Positions 32,902-42,481 of a stretch of 64,000 nucleotides of DNA are shown here, piece after piece. Numbering within the stretch: position 1 is the stretch's first letter; each line of letters opens with the position of its first letter. The translations under genes were made by a program, and so were the position numbers. The stretch spans positions 235,432 to 299,431 of the forward strand of contig NZ_JAKRGH010000004.1 of the NCBI RefSeq assembly GCF_022347565.1, given 5' to 3'. This DNA is from Vibrio sp. Of7-15. Lineage in GTDB: Bacteria > Pseudomonadota > Gammaproteobacteria > Enterobacterales > Vibrionaceae. The notes under the pieces were generated by a model. It saw only the letters and a list, made by a program, of their open reading frames with translations, was not told the origin of the DNA and did no database searches.

Positions 32902-34566
32902 ATGACAAAAATCGTAATTATTGGTGGTGTGGCCGGAGGGGCATCTGCGGCAGCACGTGCTCGAAGACTCAGTGAAGATGCCGAAATCATTATGTTTGAG
33001 CGTGGCGAGTTCGTATCGTTTGCAAACTGTGGCTTGCCTTACCATATCAGTGGCGACATTAAAGACAGAAGCAAGTTACTATTACAAACTCCTGAGAGCT
33101 TCCTTAATCGCTTTAATGTCGATGTCAGGGTCATGAATGAAATTATTGCCATCAACCGTGAAGCCAAAACAGTCACGGTGAAAAATCTAATCGATGGCTC
33201 GCAGTACTCTGAGAGTTACGACTATTTATTACTCAGCCCTGGTGCCGCGCCCGTAACACCTAAAATACCAGGTATTGACAACCCTCTCACTCATACTCTG
33301 CGTAATATTCCAGATATGGACAGAATTCTTAACCAACTCAATACTAATAACATTCAACACGTGACAGTAGTAGGTGGTGGCTTTATTGGTCTGGAAATGA
33401 TGGAGGCCTTCCATCAGCGTGATATTCACACCACATTACTTGAACAAGCTGACCAAGTGATGACTTCCGTTGACCGAGAAATGGCAGGCTTTGTTCACCA
33501 TGAAATTATACAAAAAGGGATCGATCTAAAGTTAAATACAGCGTTAGAAAGTGTGGAATACATTCCCCAAAATACAACATCGTCAGAAGAGCAACTCTTG
33601 CTTACTCTCAGTGATGGCAACACCTTGTCTACCCAACTTCTCATTATGGCTATTGGTGTAAAATCTGAGACCAAACTTGCCAAAGAAGCTGGGCTAGATA
33701 TTGGCGCTTTAGGAGGGATTCGTACCAACTCTATGATGCAAACCAACGACCCTTACATTTATGCCGTAGGGGATGCCATTGAAGAACAAGATTACCTTAC
33801 CCAAAAACCATGTGTCGTGCCACTAGCGGGCCCTGCCAACCGCCAAGGAAGAATGGCCGCCAATAACATGCTTGGTCGTCAAGAGCTTTATCAAGGAACT
33901 CAAGGCACGGCGATTTGTAAAGTTTTCGATCTTGCTGTCGCCTCTACAGGAAAAAATGAGAAAGCACTAATCGAAGCTGGGATCGATTTTGACAAAGTCT
34001 ATACCCATACCGCCAGCCATGCAGGCTACTACCCAGGTGCTGAAACCATCTCGTTTAAGCTACTTTTTGATCCTAAAACAGGAAAGATATTAGGTGCTCA
34101 AGCCGTCGGTAAAGATGGCGTAGACAAACGCATAGACATTATTTCTGTAGCCCAACGTGCGGGGATGACAGTAGAACAATTACAGCATGTCGAACTTTGT
34201 TATGCTCCACCATTTGGATCCGCCAAAGACGTGATCAACCAAGCGGCTTTTGTCGCAACCAACATAATGAAAGGCGATCTTACCTCGATCCATTATGATC
34301 AGATCCACCAGTTAAACCATGATCAAGTCTTATTAGATGTGCGAAACCCAGCAGAGCTAAAAAATGGCTATATTGAAGGGGCCGTCAACATCCCTGTGGA
34401 TCAACTTCGCCAGCGTATGAATGAGTTACCAAAAAACAAAGAAATCATCATTTATTGCCAAGTCGGATTACGTGGTCACGTCGCCTATAGACAGCTGGTT
34501 AATAACGGCTATAAAGCAAAAAATCTACTTGGTGGCTATCGTACCTACCGATTCTCTACCAGCTAA
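32902..34566 (+). CDS. CoA-disulfide/polysulfide reductase with rhodanese domain
   Basis: 554 residues. The FAD-binding motif GGVAGGASAAARAR is at the N-terminus, the redox cysteine is C43 in FANCGLPYH, and the NADH-binding GGGFIGLEM is near residue 160. The pyridine nucleotide disulfide oxidoreductase dimer domain runs to about 450. A rhodanese domain follows at about 465-550 with active-site loop CQVGLRGH (C519). This architecture matches the NADH-dependent persulfide/polysulfide reductases (Npsr, CoADR-Rhd) known from Shewanella. It should reduce polysulfides or CoA persulfide to sulfide. AGGA lies seven bases before the ATG. Confidence 0.9.
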   Translation: MTKIVIIGGVAGGASAAARARRLSEDAEIIMFERGEFVSFANCGLPYHISGDIKDRSKLLLQTPESFLNRFNVDVRVMNEIIAINREAKTVTVKNLIDGSQYSESYDYLLLSPGAAPVTPKIPGIDNPLTHTLRNIPDMDRILNQLNTNNIQHVTVVGGGFIGLEMMEAFHQRDIHTTLLEQADQVMTSVDREMAGFVHHEIIQKGIDLKLNTALESVEYIPQNTTSSEEQLLLTLSDGNTLSTQLLIMAIGVKSETKLAKEAGLDIGALGGIRTNSMMQTNDPYIYAVGDAIEEQDYLTQKPCVVPLAGPANRQGRMAANNMLGRQELYQGTQGTAICKVFDLAVASTGKNEKALIEAGIDFDKVYTHTASHAGYYPGAETISFKLLFDPKTGKILGAQAVGKDGVDKRIDIISVAQRAGMTVEQLQHVELCYAPPFGSAKDVINQAAFVATNIMKGDLTSIHYDQIHQLNHDQVLLDVRNPAELKNGYIEGAVNIPVDQLRQRMNELPKNKEIIIYCQVGLRGHVAYRQLVNNGYKAKNLLGGYRTYRFSTS

Positions 34567-34614
34567 TATCTAATCGTTATAACTAACTGAATCATAAATA
34601 ACATTTATATAACT

Positions 34615-34640
34615 AACGGGCTAGCAATTAGCCCGTTTTC
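34615..34640 (+). terminator. Terminator after the reductase gene
   Basis: AACGGGCTA/TAGCCCGTT nine-base stem with a five-base loop and TTTTC. Confidence 0.85.
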
Positions 34641-34774
34641 GCTAAGTCATTGATGAAAACTTTGACATTCTGTACAAAAATTCATTTCTTTGATTTTATA
34701 AATTAGACTTATTGCTCTATTTGATGGTAGTTTTCAAGACACACTGTTCACATCACAATCATAAGGAGAACGGT

Positions 34775-35971
34775 ATGAACAAACTAATCCCACTTACCTT
34801 GCTACTATCTTTAGGATTAACAGGCTGCCAAACTGAATCAGAACAAACGACTCAAACGGCAGCAAACGCGCAATCAACAAGTTCTGTTATTGCTGAGCAG
34901 AAACGCCAGCTTGCATTAGAGTTAAGCCAGCAATTTGCTCAAATGGAACCAACACTACGAACAGAAATTAATGAATACCAACTGTCGGTTTCAGTCTCTT
35001 CATTAGTTGAAAAACAGCCTATTGCTCAGTTTTCTCACAGTTTACAATCGGCTGATACTAAAATTCGTAAAGTGAAAGGTATCGAAGAGTATACAAATGA
35101 AATACTAGAGCTTCGCCTTGCGGATCCATCCATGCTTGCTCGCTGGCAAACGGGTCAAAGCCCACTGTTTGCATTTGAGCCAGAAGGCAACGATAACACG
35201 TGGAATTACATCGAAGCGTACGACATTAATGGTCAATTACACCAGCTAGATGTTTATGATATTCCCGAAAGACCTGTTCTTGTCGTAGACAGCAACAGTC
35301 ACGAAGAACTTCGTGCCGGTATTGCCGCTATGAGAGAAGAAATACAACGCCTGCAAAATACAGACAGTGTTGAAACAAATCAGCTATCACGCTCTGCGAT
35401 GACTTACTCTGCTCAAGTAGCAAGTGCATCAGAAAAAGCAGAACCAATTTCTACAACGGTTTTAAAGAAAATTCGTCTAAACGATGATAAAGAACCGTGG
35501 ATTTCTGGTAAATCTGAAATTTACAGCATTGTAACAGGTGTTAACCCAAGCCGAGATGAGCCTATTGTTGATATCATTGACATGCCATACCTGGATTACG
35601 ATAAGCAGGACTACTACCCAAACCAAGTTGTGATTCACTGGAAACGTTACCGTTGGGGCGCTGCTGACATGATCCTAATGGAGCAAGATGACGGCACTGA
35701 TTACAAACAACTTGCTAAGCTTCTTGTTGAAGTTGCAACGGAAGTAATGAAAGCCATCCCAGATCCTGAAGTGCAAGCGTATTTAATCATTCCGCAACTA
35801 ACCGGAAAGATCATTGATGCAATTCCTGATGGCGCACTAACTAATGATGATGATTTCGTTGATGTTTTCTATACCCTGATGCAAGACAGTGAGTATGTTG
35901 ATCACCCAGCAGCAGGTGGTAATGCGGTCGCAACTTTCACCCCATTAACCATTAATCCAACACGCGATTAA
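34775..35971 (+). CDS. Lipoprotein of unknown function
   Basis: 398 residues. The start ATG at 34775 has AAGGAG upstream, and the signal sequence ends at lipobox LTGC (cysteine at residue 18). A longer frame from 34712 is not supported. The tether is Gln/Thr-rich. The mature body has no motif I recognise: a mixed domain (about 50-195) with WNYIEAYDINGQLHQLDVYD, then an acidic C-terminal domain. It is a single-gene unit with its own terminator. Confidence 0.7.
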   Translation: MNKLIPLTLLLSLGLTGCQTESEQTTQTAANAQSTSSVIAEQKRQLALELSQQFAQMEPTLRTEINEYQLSVSVSSLVEKQPIAQFSHSLQSADTKIRKVKGIEEYTNEILELRLADPSMLARWQTGQSPLFAFEPEGNDNTWNYIEAYDINGQLHQLDVYDIPERPVLVVDSNSHEELRAGIAAMREEIQRLQNTDSVETNQLSRSAMTYSAQVASASEKAEPISTTVLKKIRLNDDKEPWISGKSEIYSIVTGVNPSRDEPIVDIIDMPYLDYDKQDYYPNQVVIHWKRYRWGAADMILMEQDDGTDYKQLAKLLVEVATEVMKAIPDPEVQAYLIIPQLTGKIIDAIPDGALTNDDDFVDVFYTLMQDSEYVDHPAAGGNAVATFTPLTINPTRD

Positions 35972-35997
35972 TTCACATTCAAAACCATATCTTAATC

Positions 35998-36031
35998 ACT
36001 AAAGGTCAGTTCATGGCCTTTAGTTTTTTCA
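35998..36031 (+). terminator. Terminator after the lipoprotein gene
   Basis: ACTAAAGG/CCTTTAGT stem followed by a run of six T. Confidence 0.85.
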
Positions 36032-36167
36032 TCTTAAGACAAAATAAAAACATTGAATATTTTTATAGGCAAACAATTGAACTTTGTTCGATAGTGAAAT
36101 GATAAAGAGGCAGGGATTTAAAAAGTGGCTAAAAACATGAGTGATAGATTTCTATCGTTAAAAGCAG

Positions 36168-36632
36168 CTACTTTTCAGACAGTTCAGATTTAAGCATTGT
36201 TAAGCCTTTATTCAATAATCGGCTCAGTGTTTCTAGCTCTTCCTCAGAAAAATTCGCGCGCCACACCGCTAATCGATTCTCTAGTGCTTGCTGTACTAAC
36301 TTCGCCTCTTGCCAGCCTTTTTCTGTCAGATTTAGCACGGTAAAGCGTCGATCATTGACATCCGCTTCCCGATTTAAAATCCCTTTTGCCACCATATCCT
36401 GAATCATTCGGCTTATTTGGCTTTTATCACCAATAATCGGCGTCATTTGATTAAAATCAGACTGTGGGGCACTGCCACCACCTTGTACAACAATACTGAG
36501 AACATAAGTTTGTTCCGGTTTTAAAGAAACACCCAGCTTGGTGAACTCTTCTTGGTATTGTTTCTTCGATAAGGTGGAAACCATATGAGTCAAAGACCCT
36601 ATAGAAACGACCTGAGAACAATCTATCATCAT
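36168..36632 (-). CDS. MarR-family transcriptional regulator
   Basis: 154 residues. Winged helix pattern with MTPIIGDKSQISRMIQDMV as recognition helices and DVNDRRFTVLNLTEKG as the wing (DxR motif intact). The divergent or neighbouring target is not evident: the lipoprotein gene lies convergent to it and the EAL gene is upstream in the same direction. AGG lies before the start; two adjacent ATGs are possible. The ligand is unknown. Confidence 0.85.
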   Translation of the reverse strand: MMIDCSQVVSIGSLTHMVSTLSKKQYQEEFTKLGVSLKPEQTYVLSIVVQGGGSAPQSDFNQMTPIIGDKSQISRMIQDMVAKGILNREADVNDRRFTVLNLTEKGWQEAKLVQQALENRLAVWRANFSEEELETLSRLLNKGLTMLKSELSEK

Positions 36633-36733
36633 TTATTTACCTAAAACATCATAACGCCAAGGTAAATAATACAATTTCTAACAATTGTCCAACACTTTCA
36701 GAATTAGATTTAACGCAAACGAATGCATCCTAC

Positions 36734-37909
36734 CTACTGAGAACTAAGTTCAATAGAACGCTTTTGCCAGTCGTGATACCAATCTTCAACGTCATCAATA
36801 GAAAACGGTTTTGCAATAAAGTACCCTTGAGCCAAATCGGCTCCTAATGCTTTAAGTTCTTGCCATAAATATTGATTTTCTATCCCTTCCGCCACCGTAA
36901 TTAAGTCCAACTTTTTCGCTAAAAATAAGCTAGATTCTACGATAGCCTTGGCCGATCGGCTGTGTTCAATTGATTGAATAAAGCTCATATCCAGCTTTAG
37001 CTCTGAAAAGGGTAAGTGATCCAACTGGGCCAATGAGGAATAACCCGTTCCAAAATCATCAATACCTAGCTTAAAGCCATTCATACACAAGCGAGAAGCC
37101 GATTCCAAAGTCAAACCAAAACTGTCTATTAACTCAGATTCTGTTAACTCAAATCGAACTAAGTTAGGCGATATATTATGGCTTAAAACAAAGTCCACAA
37201 AGCCGCGGTCCGCTAAGTCTTGCACCGTTAAATTTACGGCAACTTTGCGCATTCCAAGAGTAGGCAAATCTTGCGCAACTTGAAGCAAAATTTGTTTACT
37301 TAACTCAGTGATTAAACCATATTTCGAAAGAGGCTCTATAAATAAAGCTGGTGGTAATATGCCATGCTCAGGGTGATCCCAACGCGCTAATGCTTCACTT
37401 TCAACCCATTCTCCCGTTGAAAAATCGATTAATGGTTGATAGAAAGGAACAAACTCATTGTTTGCTAATGCCTTTTTAAGATCTTGCTCGCTAAAAACAA
37501 GTGACTCTCGCTCTTTACGTACCTTATTCTCTTGTTTACTTTGTTTTAACGTAACAAACAGCTCGTCTAATTGATTTTTACGTACAGGCTTAGGTAAAGA
37601 GCCCAACAAGTTCAGCTTATAAGCCATGCACATATGGCTTACTGAATTCAAAACGCCAACTTCAACAGCGCTTGAGATAACAATATGGCCTTGGAAGTCT
37701 TGCTCAGAAATTGCTCGTAGCAACGTAATGCCATCCATTTCAGGCATATTTAAATCACAGATAACCAAATCAGGTGCATTGTTTGAAATAAAGGCAAGTG
37801 CATCAAATGCATTGCTAACCCCTTCGATATCGAGATCGGGGTATAAGCTCAACTGTTTAATGAGAACTTCTCTTTGAAACTGATGGTCCTCTACAACAAG
37901 CACTTTCAT
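36734..37909 (-). CDS. Response regulator with EAL phosphodiesterase output
   Basis: 391 residues. A receiver domain (about 1-118) has acidic pocket residues near the N-terminus (VVEDH), phosphoacceptor D52 in VICDLNMPEMDG and the conserved lysine in LPKP. An EAL domain (about 140-380) has the EAL motif in ESEALARW, DDFGTGYSS in the middle and AEGIE near the end, so it should be an active c-di-GMP phosphodiesterase. It resembles V. cholerae VieA but lacks the C-terminal helix-turn-helix (VieA is about 570 residues). It starts 44 bases after the hybrid kinase gene, so it is the probable output of that kinase. AGGAG precedes the ATG. Confidence 0.92.
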   Translation of the reverse strand: MKVLVVEDHQFQREVLIKQLSLYPDLDIEGVSNAFDALAFISNNAPDLVICDLNMPEMDGITLLRAISEQDFQGHIVISSAVEVGVLNSVSHMCMAYKLNLLGSLPKPVRKNQLDELFVTLKQSKQENKVRKERESLVFSEQDLKKALANNEFVPFYQPLIDFSTGEWVESEALARWDHPEHGILPPALFIEPLSKYGLITELSKQILLQVAQDLPTLGMRKVAVNLTVQDLADRGFVDFVLSHNISPNLVRFELTESELIDSFGLTLESASRLCMNGFKLGIDDFGTGYSSLAQLDHLPFSELKLDMSFIQSIEHSRSAKAIVESSLFLAKKLDLITVAEGIENQYLWQELKALGADLAQGYFIAKPFSIDDVEDWYHDWQKRSIELSSQ

Positions 37910-37953
37910 TCAGCCAACTCCTACTGTGTTGCTATATATTTTACTCATACTAA

Positions 37954-40900
37954 CTAAACGAATTTATTTAATTGCTCGGTGATATTTTTCAAAGTCTGGA
38001 TCAATGGCCCGTAACGATGACTATCGTTCACTTGTGCGGCCAATTCCAATTCACTCAACGGTGAACTTAACACAGTACAGGTCATCATGGCTGCCGCTCC
38101 CTTCATTTGATGAGAGATATCCGTAATTTCCCGATGTTGTTCATGCTCAACCGCTGTTAACAAGGTCTTAAAGCCAGTATCGTGGCTAACAATAAACTCA
38201 CGAACCATATGCTCTACCACGTCTTTATCGCCAAACATATCCATGACTTCATCGTAATCAATGAAATCGTAAATACCTTGGCTTTTAGTTTCTTGTTCAT
38301 AAGGAAGTATAGCGCTCGGCACCAATGCTGCTTCTTCTTTATTTGTTTCAATTACTTTCTGAGTATGACCATTTATGTCTGGCAACCAATCCGTTAGCAA
38401 CTTATTCAATGTGCCCATTTCAACAGGTTTGGTTAAGAAATGATCCATGCCTAATTCAATACATTTTTGATCTTCACCCTCAATGGCATTCGCTGTTAGC
38501 GCAACGATAGGCAAACGAGGCAGATCCTCTGCCATTTCTCGCTCTCTGACTTGCCTTGTCAGCTCATAGCCATCCATTTCTGGCATGTGGCAATCAGTCA
38601 GTAGCAAGCCGTATCGATAATCTTTCGTTTCTTTTAAACGCTGTAAGGCTTCTGCTCCGTTATCAACAATATCGGCATGAAAGCCCAACCTTCTTAGCTG
38701 TGCACCAATCACCTGCTGATTAATGGGGTGATCTTCCGCAACCAAAATTAAACGCCCTGCGACTTCTGCTTGTATTCGTCCTTGTACAGGCTCTCGTAAA
38801 GAAACAACTTCTTCCTCAACAGGATCAAACAAATCAACACTTTCAGATAAAGCATGATCTAAATGATGTGGTAGCAACGGATTAACAGAAATGCACCAGT
38901 GCTGATCATAAGGCTCTGGAGATAATTGTGCCTCTTTTGTCAGTAGCACGACTTTGATCATTGGTAGCTTTTGCTTTAACCATTCCACCGAAACCCCTAA
39001 ACGCTGATAATCTTCTTGAAAAATCACCAAATACTGACATTCAGAAGAAACGGCTAACTTACCCATTTCGGCTTTGGTTTTCACACTGCGGTGATGAAGG
39101 TTCATACCCCACATCTCAAGGTACGCTGTTAGCTCTTCTTGCTGTGGCATATTTTCAGCAATCAACAAACACGACTTATTTTCAAAAGAAGGTAGAGAGG
39201 CTTCGGTATGAACATCTACTGGTAACAATGCACGGAAACTACTGCCCTGCCCTAACTGGCTCACACAAGAAATTTTTCCGCCCATTAGCTTACTAAGTTG
39301 GTGACTGATCGCTAAGCCTAAACCTGTTCCTCCAAACTTACGGCTGGTACTGAGATCCAATTGCTCAAACGGCTGAAACAGTTCAGCAAGTTTATCTTCT
39401 GAAATGCCCATTCCCGTATCAATAATAGAAAAACACAACATTTGTCGTTTATGTTTCGTGTGAACACAATCCACTCTCAGCTCAATTTTGCCAAAATCAG
39501 TAAATTTAATGGCATTGTTAATGAGATTATTCAGTACTTGGCTTAATCGAGTTTCGTCAATGATACCCACGCTTGCTATGGCTGGATCACACCATACTTC
39601 AAACGATAAGCCTTTACTGTGTGCATGAATGGCCTGAGGCTGAACAATTTTCGCAATAAACCCCTGTAACTCTGTTTCTTTAAGCGCTATACCAAGTTTA
39701 CCCGCCTCGATTTTTGAGAAATCTAAAATATCATTAACAATATGAAGTAAATTTCTTGTTGATTGTGACAAACTCGTATGTAATTTCTGAACATCATGAG
39801 AAAGCGGGTAGCTCTCCATCAGCTCTAATAAACCTTTAATCGCACTTATTGGTGTACGAATCTCGTGACTCATGTTCGCTAAAAAACGAGATTTCGCTTC
39901 AGTCGCTGCCACAGCTTTTAAATGGGCACTATTAAGCTCTTCCTGATTTTCCTTCAATGGCGTAATGTCTGTCAGTACACTATTCCAATAGAAAAAACCA
40001 TCTCCTTTATTGGTAATATTACTTTGGAGTTGGATCCATTTTGGTCGACCCTGGAAATTAATACGGATCTCTTCATGCAAACGCCCTTTTTTCAAAGCGA
40101 CGTTCATTGCTTTCATGATTCGTTCTTTTTCAGCTTTATCAACAACATCAAAAATAGATTTAGGCACTTCCATTAGATATTCAGCTCTCATGCCTATCAA
40201 CTGGAAAATACCAGCACTGATAAACGTAAACTTAAATTCATCTAAGTCTTCATCTGATTGAGCATGCTGAATCACTGCACCACTAACGTTATCAGCTAAA
40301 TATTGCATATGCTGCTCAGCTTCATGCAATTCAGCTTCAACCTTAATACGCTGTGCTATTTCTTTTTTCAGTCGCCAGTTCCACGCAATAACTGCAATAA
40401 GAATGATAGAAGCAACAATGGCTCCCAAAACAATAATCAACAGCATATCGGAACTTAATTCACCATTATGGTAAGAGCTGGTGATCCAACGCCGCTTTGT
40501 TTCTCTCATCTGGCTAGGAGGGATAGAACTTAACGCTTTATTCAAAACATTAAGCAACAATTGCTGTTCTTTATTTACGGCAAAACTGACATGAGCAAAA
40601 GATAGATTACTGATTACTTTGATTTGCCCTAAATACTCTTCTTGTATATGAGGTGAAGCAATTAATAACGAAGCAGATACCGCATCCACTTCGCGATCAG
40701 CTAGTGCCTTTAAAGCAGAATCAATATCAGAGTATTTTTTAACTTCACAATGAGAGCACACTGAAGCCACTTCAGACTCACCATAAGTAGAAGCAACAAC
40801 CCCAAATTTAACATTTGAGAACGCGATGAACTCTTTTATGTGCATAGCACTGTTCGCTGAACGCCCTAAAAACACCCAAGGTTCTTGCATAAATGGCTGA

Positions 40901-41979
40901 GTAAAGTTCATTTGGGTTTGACGCTGCTCATTAATCGAGATCGCCGACAGCATATCAATCTCACCACGAATAAAAGCTTGGTAAGTTGCTTCATAAGATG
41001 AATGCTGAACATATTCAAAATGGATACCCGTCAGACGTGCTATCTCTTTTAGCACATCCGCAGCAACACCAATGTATTCACCTGTTTGTGTAATACTTTC
41101 TATGGGCCCCCAGCTTTTTTCAATCCCCACTTTGATTACTGGGCTTTCATCTAACCATTGCTGCTCTACCTCGGTTAGTGCAAGATCATAAGACTGAACC
41201 AATAAAAAACGAAGCTGAGTTTCATCTAGCCATTTGTTTAATATTTTGGATCGCTCAGTGTTCTTTTGCAGGTTATCAATGGCTACATTCAGTTTATTCA
41301 ACAGATCTGGGTTATTTTTTTGAACCCCGATATACAGATTATTGACGGGAAGATCATCCATTAAGGACAATTTTAGCTTTTTATCATAACCACTTTGCCG
41401 CCAAGCTGAATACAGAAGTAAACCATCACCAACTTGAGCATCAGCTTGCTTAGAGAAGATAGCTTCAATGGCTTGTTTAGGAGTGGGTCGCGGCAGTTTT
41501 TCAACATGATTAAAACTAGTATCAATCAACATGTTGTCTGAAGAACCAGCAATGATCGCTAGTTTTTTGTTATTTAAATCCGTGTAATTTTGTATTTCAC
41601 CATTCGCAATGGCAACTCGTCGAGTGGATAAAATAACCTCAGACAATAACATTTGCTTTTGACGTTGGGCATTATCAGACACACCAATCACAGCATCTAA
41701 TTCACCAAGATGAAATGCTGCTATAACGTCATCAATACTGTTATAGATTTTATTTTCTATGGTGTAACCGCTTTCCTTTGCGATATTTTCAAAAAGACTT
41801 GGTAATAAGCCTTCGACGTGATTCTGCTCTGCTTGAGAATATGGGAGCATGTTTCCTAACGGGTAGCCAACCCGTATAATATGTTCAGAGTTCGCGTAAG
41901 AAAAGCCTGGTATCACACTGATGGCAACCAGAAGGAAAAATACGAACAATCGCCTATAAGAAAAACTGCTTTGTGACAT
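37954..41979 (-). CDS. BvgS/VieS-like hybrid sensor histidine kinase
   Basis: 1341 residues. In order: signal peptide (about 1-29), two periplasmic family 3 solute-binding domains (about 33-255 and 280-505), one membrane helix (about 512-533), PAS (about 555-680), HisKA with the H-box SHEIRTPISAI, HATPase with GGTGLGLAIS, a degenerate receiver (about 925-1030), an intact receiver (D in LLLTDCHMPEMDG), and a C-terminal Hpt with HQMKGAAAMM. The first receiver has no aspartate at the usual spot (YLVIFQED). Phosphate should pass H-D-H to the EAL response regulator downstream. It probably senses a small periplasmic ligand. It is in the same direction as the EAL gene, forming an operon. Confidence 0.92.
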   Translation of the reverse strand: MSQSSFSYRRLFVFFLLVAISVIPGFSYANSEHIIRVGYPLGNMLPYSQAEQNHVEGLLPSLFENIAKESGYTIENKIYNSIDDVIAAFHLGELDAVIGVSDNAQRQKQMLLSEVILSTRRVAIANGEIQNYTDLNNKKLAIIAGSSDNMLIDTSFNHVEKLPRPTPKQAIEAIFSKQADAQVGDGLLLYSAWRQSGYDKKLKLSLMDDLPVNNLYIGVQKNNPDLLNKLNVAIDNLQKNTERSKILNKWLDETQLRFLLVQSYDLALTEVEQQWLDESPVIKVGIEKSWGPIESITQTGEYIGVAADVLKEIARLTGIHFEYVQHSSYEATYQAFIRGEIDMLSAISINEQRQTQMNFTQPFMQEPWVFLGRSANSAMHIKEFIAFSNVKFGVVASTYGESEVASVCSHCEVKKYSDIDSALKALADREVDAVSASLLIASPHIQEEYLGQIKVISNLSFAHVSFAVNKEQQLLLNVLNKALSSIPPSQMRETKRRWITSSYHNGELSSDMLLIIVLGAIVASIILIAVIAWNWRLKKEIAQRIKVEAELHEAEQHMQYLADNVSGAVIQHAQSDEDLDEFKFTFISAGIFQLIGMRAEYLMEVPKSIFDVVDKAEKERIMKAMNVALKKGRLHEEIRINFQGRPKWIQLQSNITNKGDGFFYWNSVLTDITPLKENQEELNSAHLKAVAATEAKSRFLANMSHEIRTPISAIKGLLELMESYPLSHDVQKLHTSLSQSTRNLLHIVNDILDFSKIEAGKLGIALKETELQGFIAKIVQPQAIHAHSKGLSFEVWCDPAIASVGIIDETRLSQVLNNLINNAIKFTDFGKIELRVDCVHTKHKRQMLCFSIIDTGMGISEDKLAELFQPFEQLDLSTSRKFGGTGLGLAISHQLSKLMGGKISCVSQLGQGSSFRALLPVDVHTEASLPSFENKSCLLIAENMPQQEELTAYLEMWGMNLHHRSVKTKAEMGKLAVSSECQYLVIFQEDYQRLGVSVEWLKQKLPMIKVVLLTKEAQLSPEPYDQHWCISVNPLLPHHLDHALSESVDLFDPVEEEVVSLREPVQGRIQAEVAGRLILVAEDHPINQQVIGAQLRRLGFHADIVDNGAEALQRLKETKDYRYGLLLTDCHMPEMDGYELTRQVREREMAEDLPRLPIVALTANAIEGEDQKCIELGMDHFLTKPVEMGTLNKLLTDWLPDINGHTQKVIETNKEEAALVPSAILPYEQETKSQGIYDFIDYDEVMDMFGDKDVVEHMVREFIVSHDTGFKTLLTAVEHEQHREITDISHQMKGAAAMMTCTVLSSPLSELELAAQVNDSHRYGPLIQTLKNITEQLNKFV

Positions 41980-42012
41980 TAAAAACCCAAGTACCCGATA
42001 AATCGAAATAAA

Positions 42013-42052
42013 AAAGCGAATGCTCCATCTAATGAGCCTTATTAGATGGAGC
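42013..42052 (-). terminator. Terminator after the PstS-like gene
   Basis: GCTCCATCTAAT/ATTAGATGGAGC perfect 12-base stem with a seven-base loop; a T run follows in the leftward direction. Confidence 0.75.
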
Positions 42053-42071
42053 GACCCACTATTTTAAAGGA

Positions 42072-42467
42072 TTAAGGGCGAAAAATCACCTTAACACTAC
42101 TATCAACATCACCCTCATCAATGTATCCGATCGCATTATTGATACTGGATACTTTATTTTTCATTATTGCGCTAGAAGAAACCGATTCGGGTGGCTTTCC
42201 TTTACCTGTGAATACTTTTTTGGCCCAATAAGCTTGAAGCTGCGCTTCTGTTTTTCCTGTCACCTTATTATGAAATTCACTCTTTAATGAAGCACCATCT
42301 TCTAGTTCAATGGGCATTATCGATAACGATTTTGCTTTCCCTAAATAAATCTTTTTAATGGTCGCGGAATCTAAATCAGTAACACTTGGGTGAGCAATAA
42401 CTACAACCGAAGAGTGGGCACCAAAGCTGATCAAAACCAGTAATGTGCACAGTATTTTATTAAACAT
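42072..42467 (-). CDS. Small PstS-like periplasmic protein
   Basis: 131 residues. A signal peptide is cut after AHS (about residue 19). The mature part (AHPSVTDLDSATIKKIYLGKAKSL, then KNKVSSINNAIGYID) resembles the second lobe pattern of phosphate-binding proteins, as seen in many short vibrio proteins called phosphate ABC transporter substrate-binding. At 131 residues it has only part of a full PstS (about 320), so classical phosphate transport is doubtful. It lies 14 bases after a porin-like gene and is co-transcribed with it. Confidence 0.75.
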   Translation of the reverse strand: MFNKILCTLLVLISFGAHSSVVVIAHPSVTDLDSATIKKIYLGKAKSLSIMPIELEDGASLKSEFHNKVTGKTEAQLQAYWAKKVFTGKGKPPESVSSSAIMKNKVSSINNAIGYIDEGDVDSSVKVIFRP

Positions 42468-42481
42468 AAATGCCGTACCCC

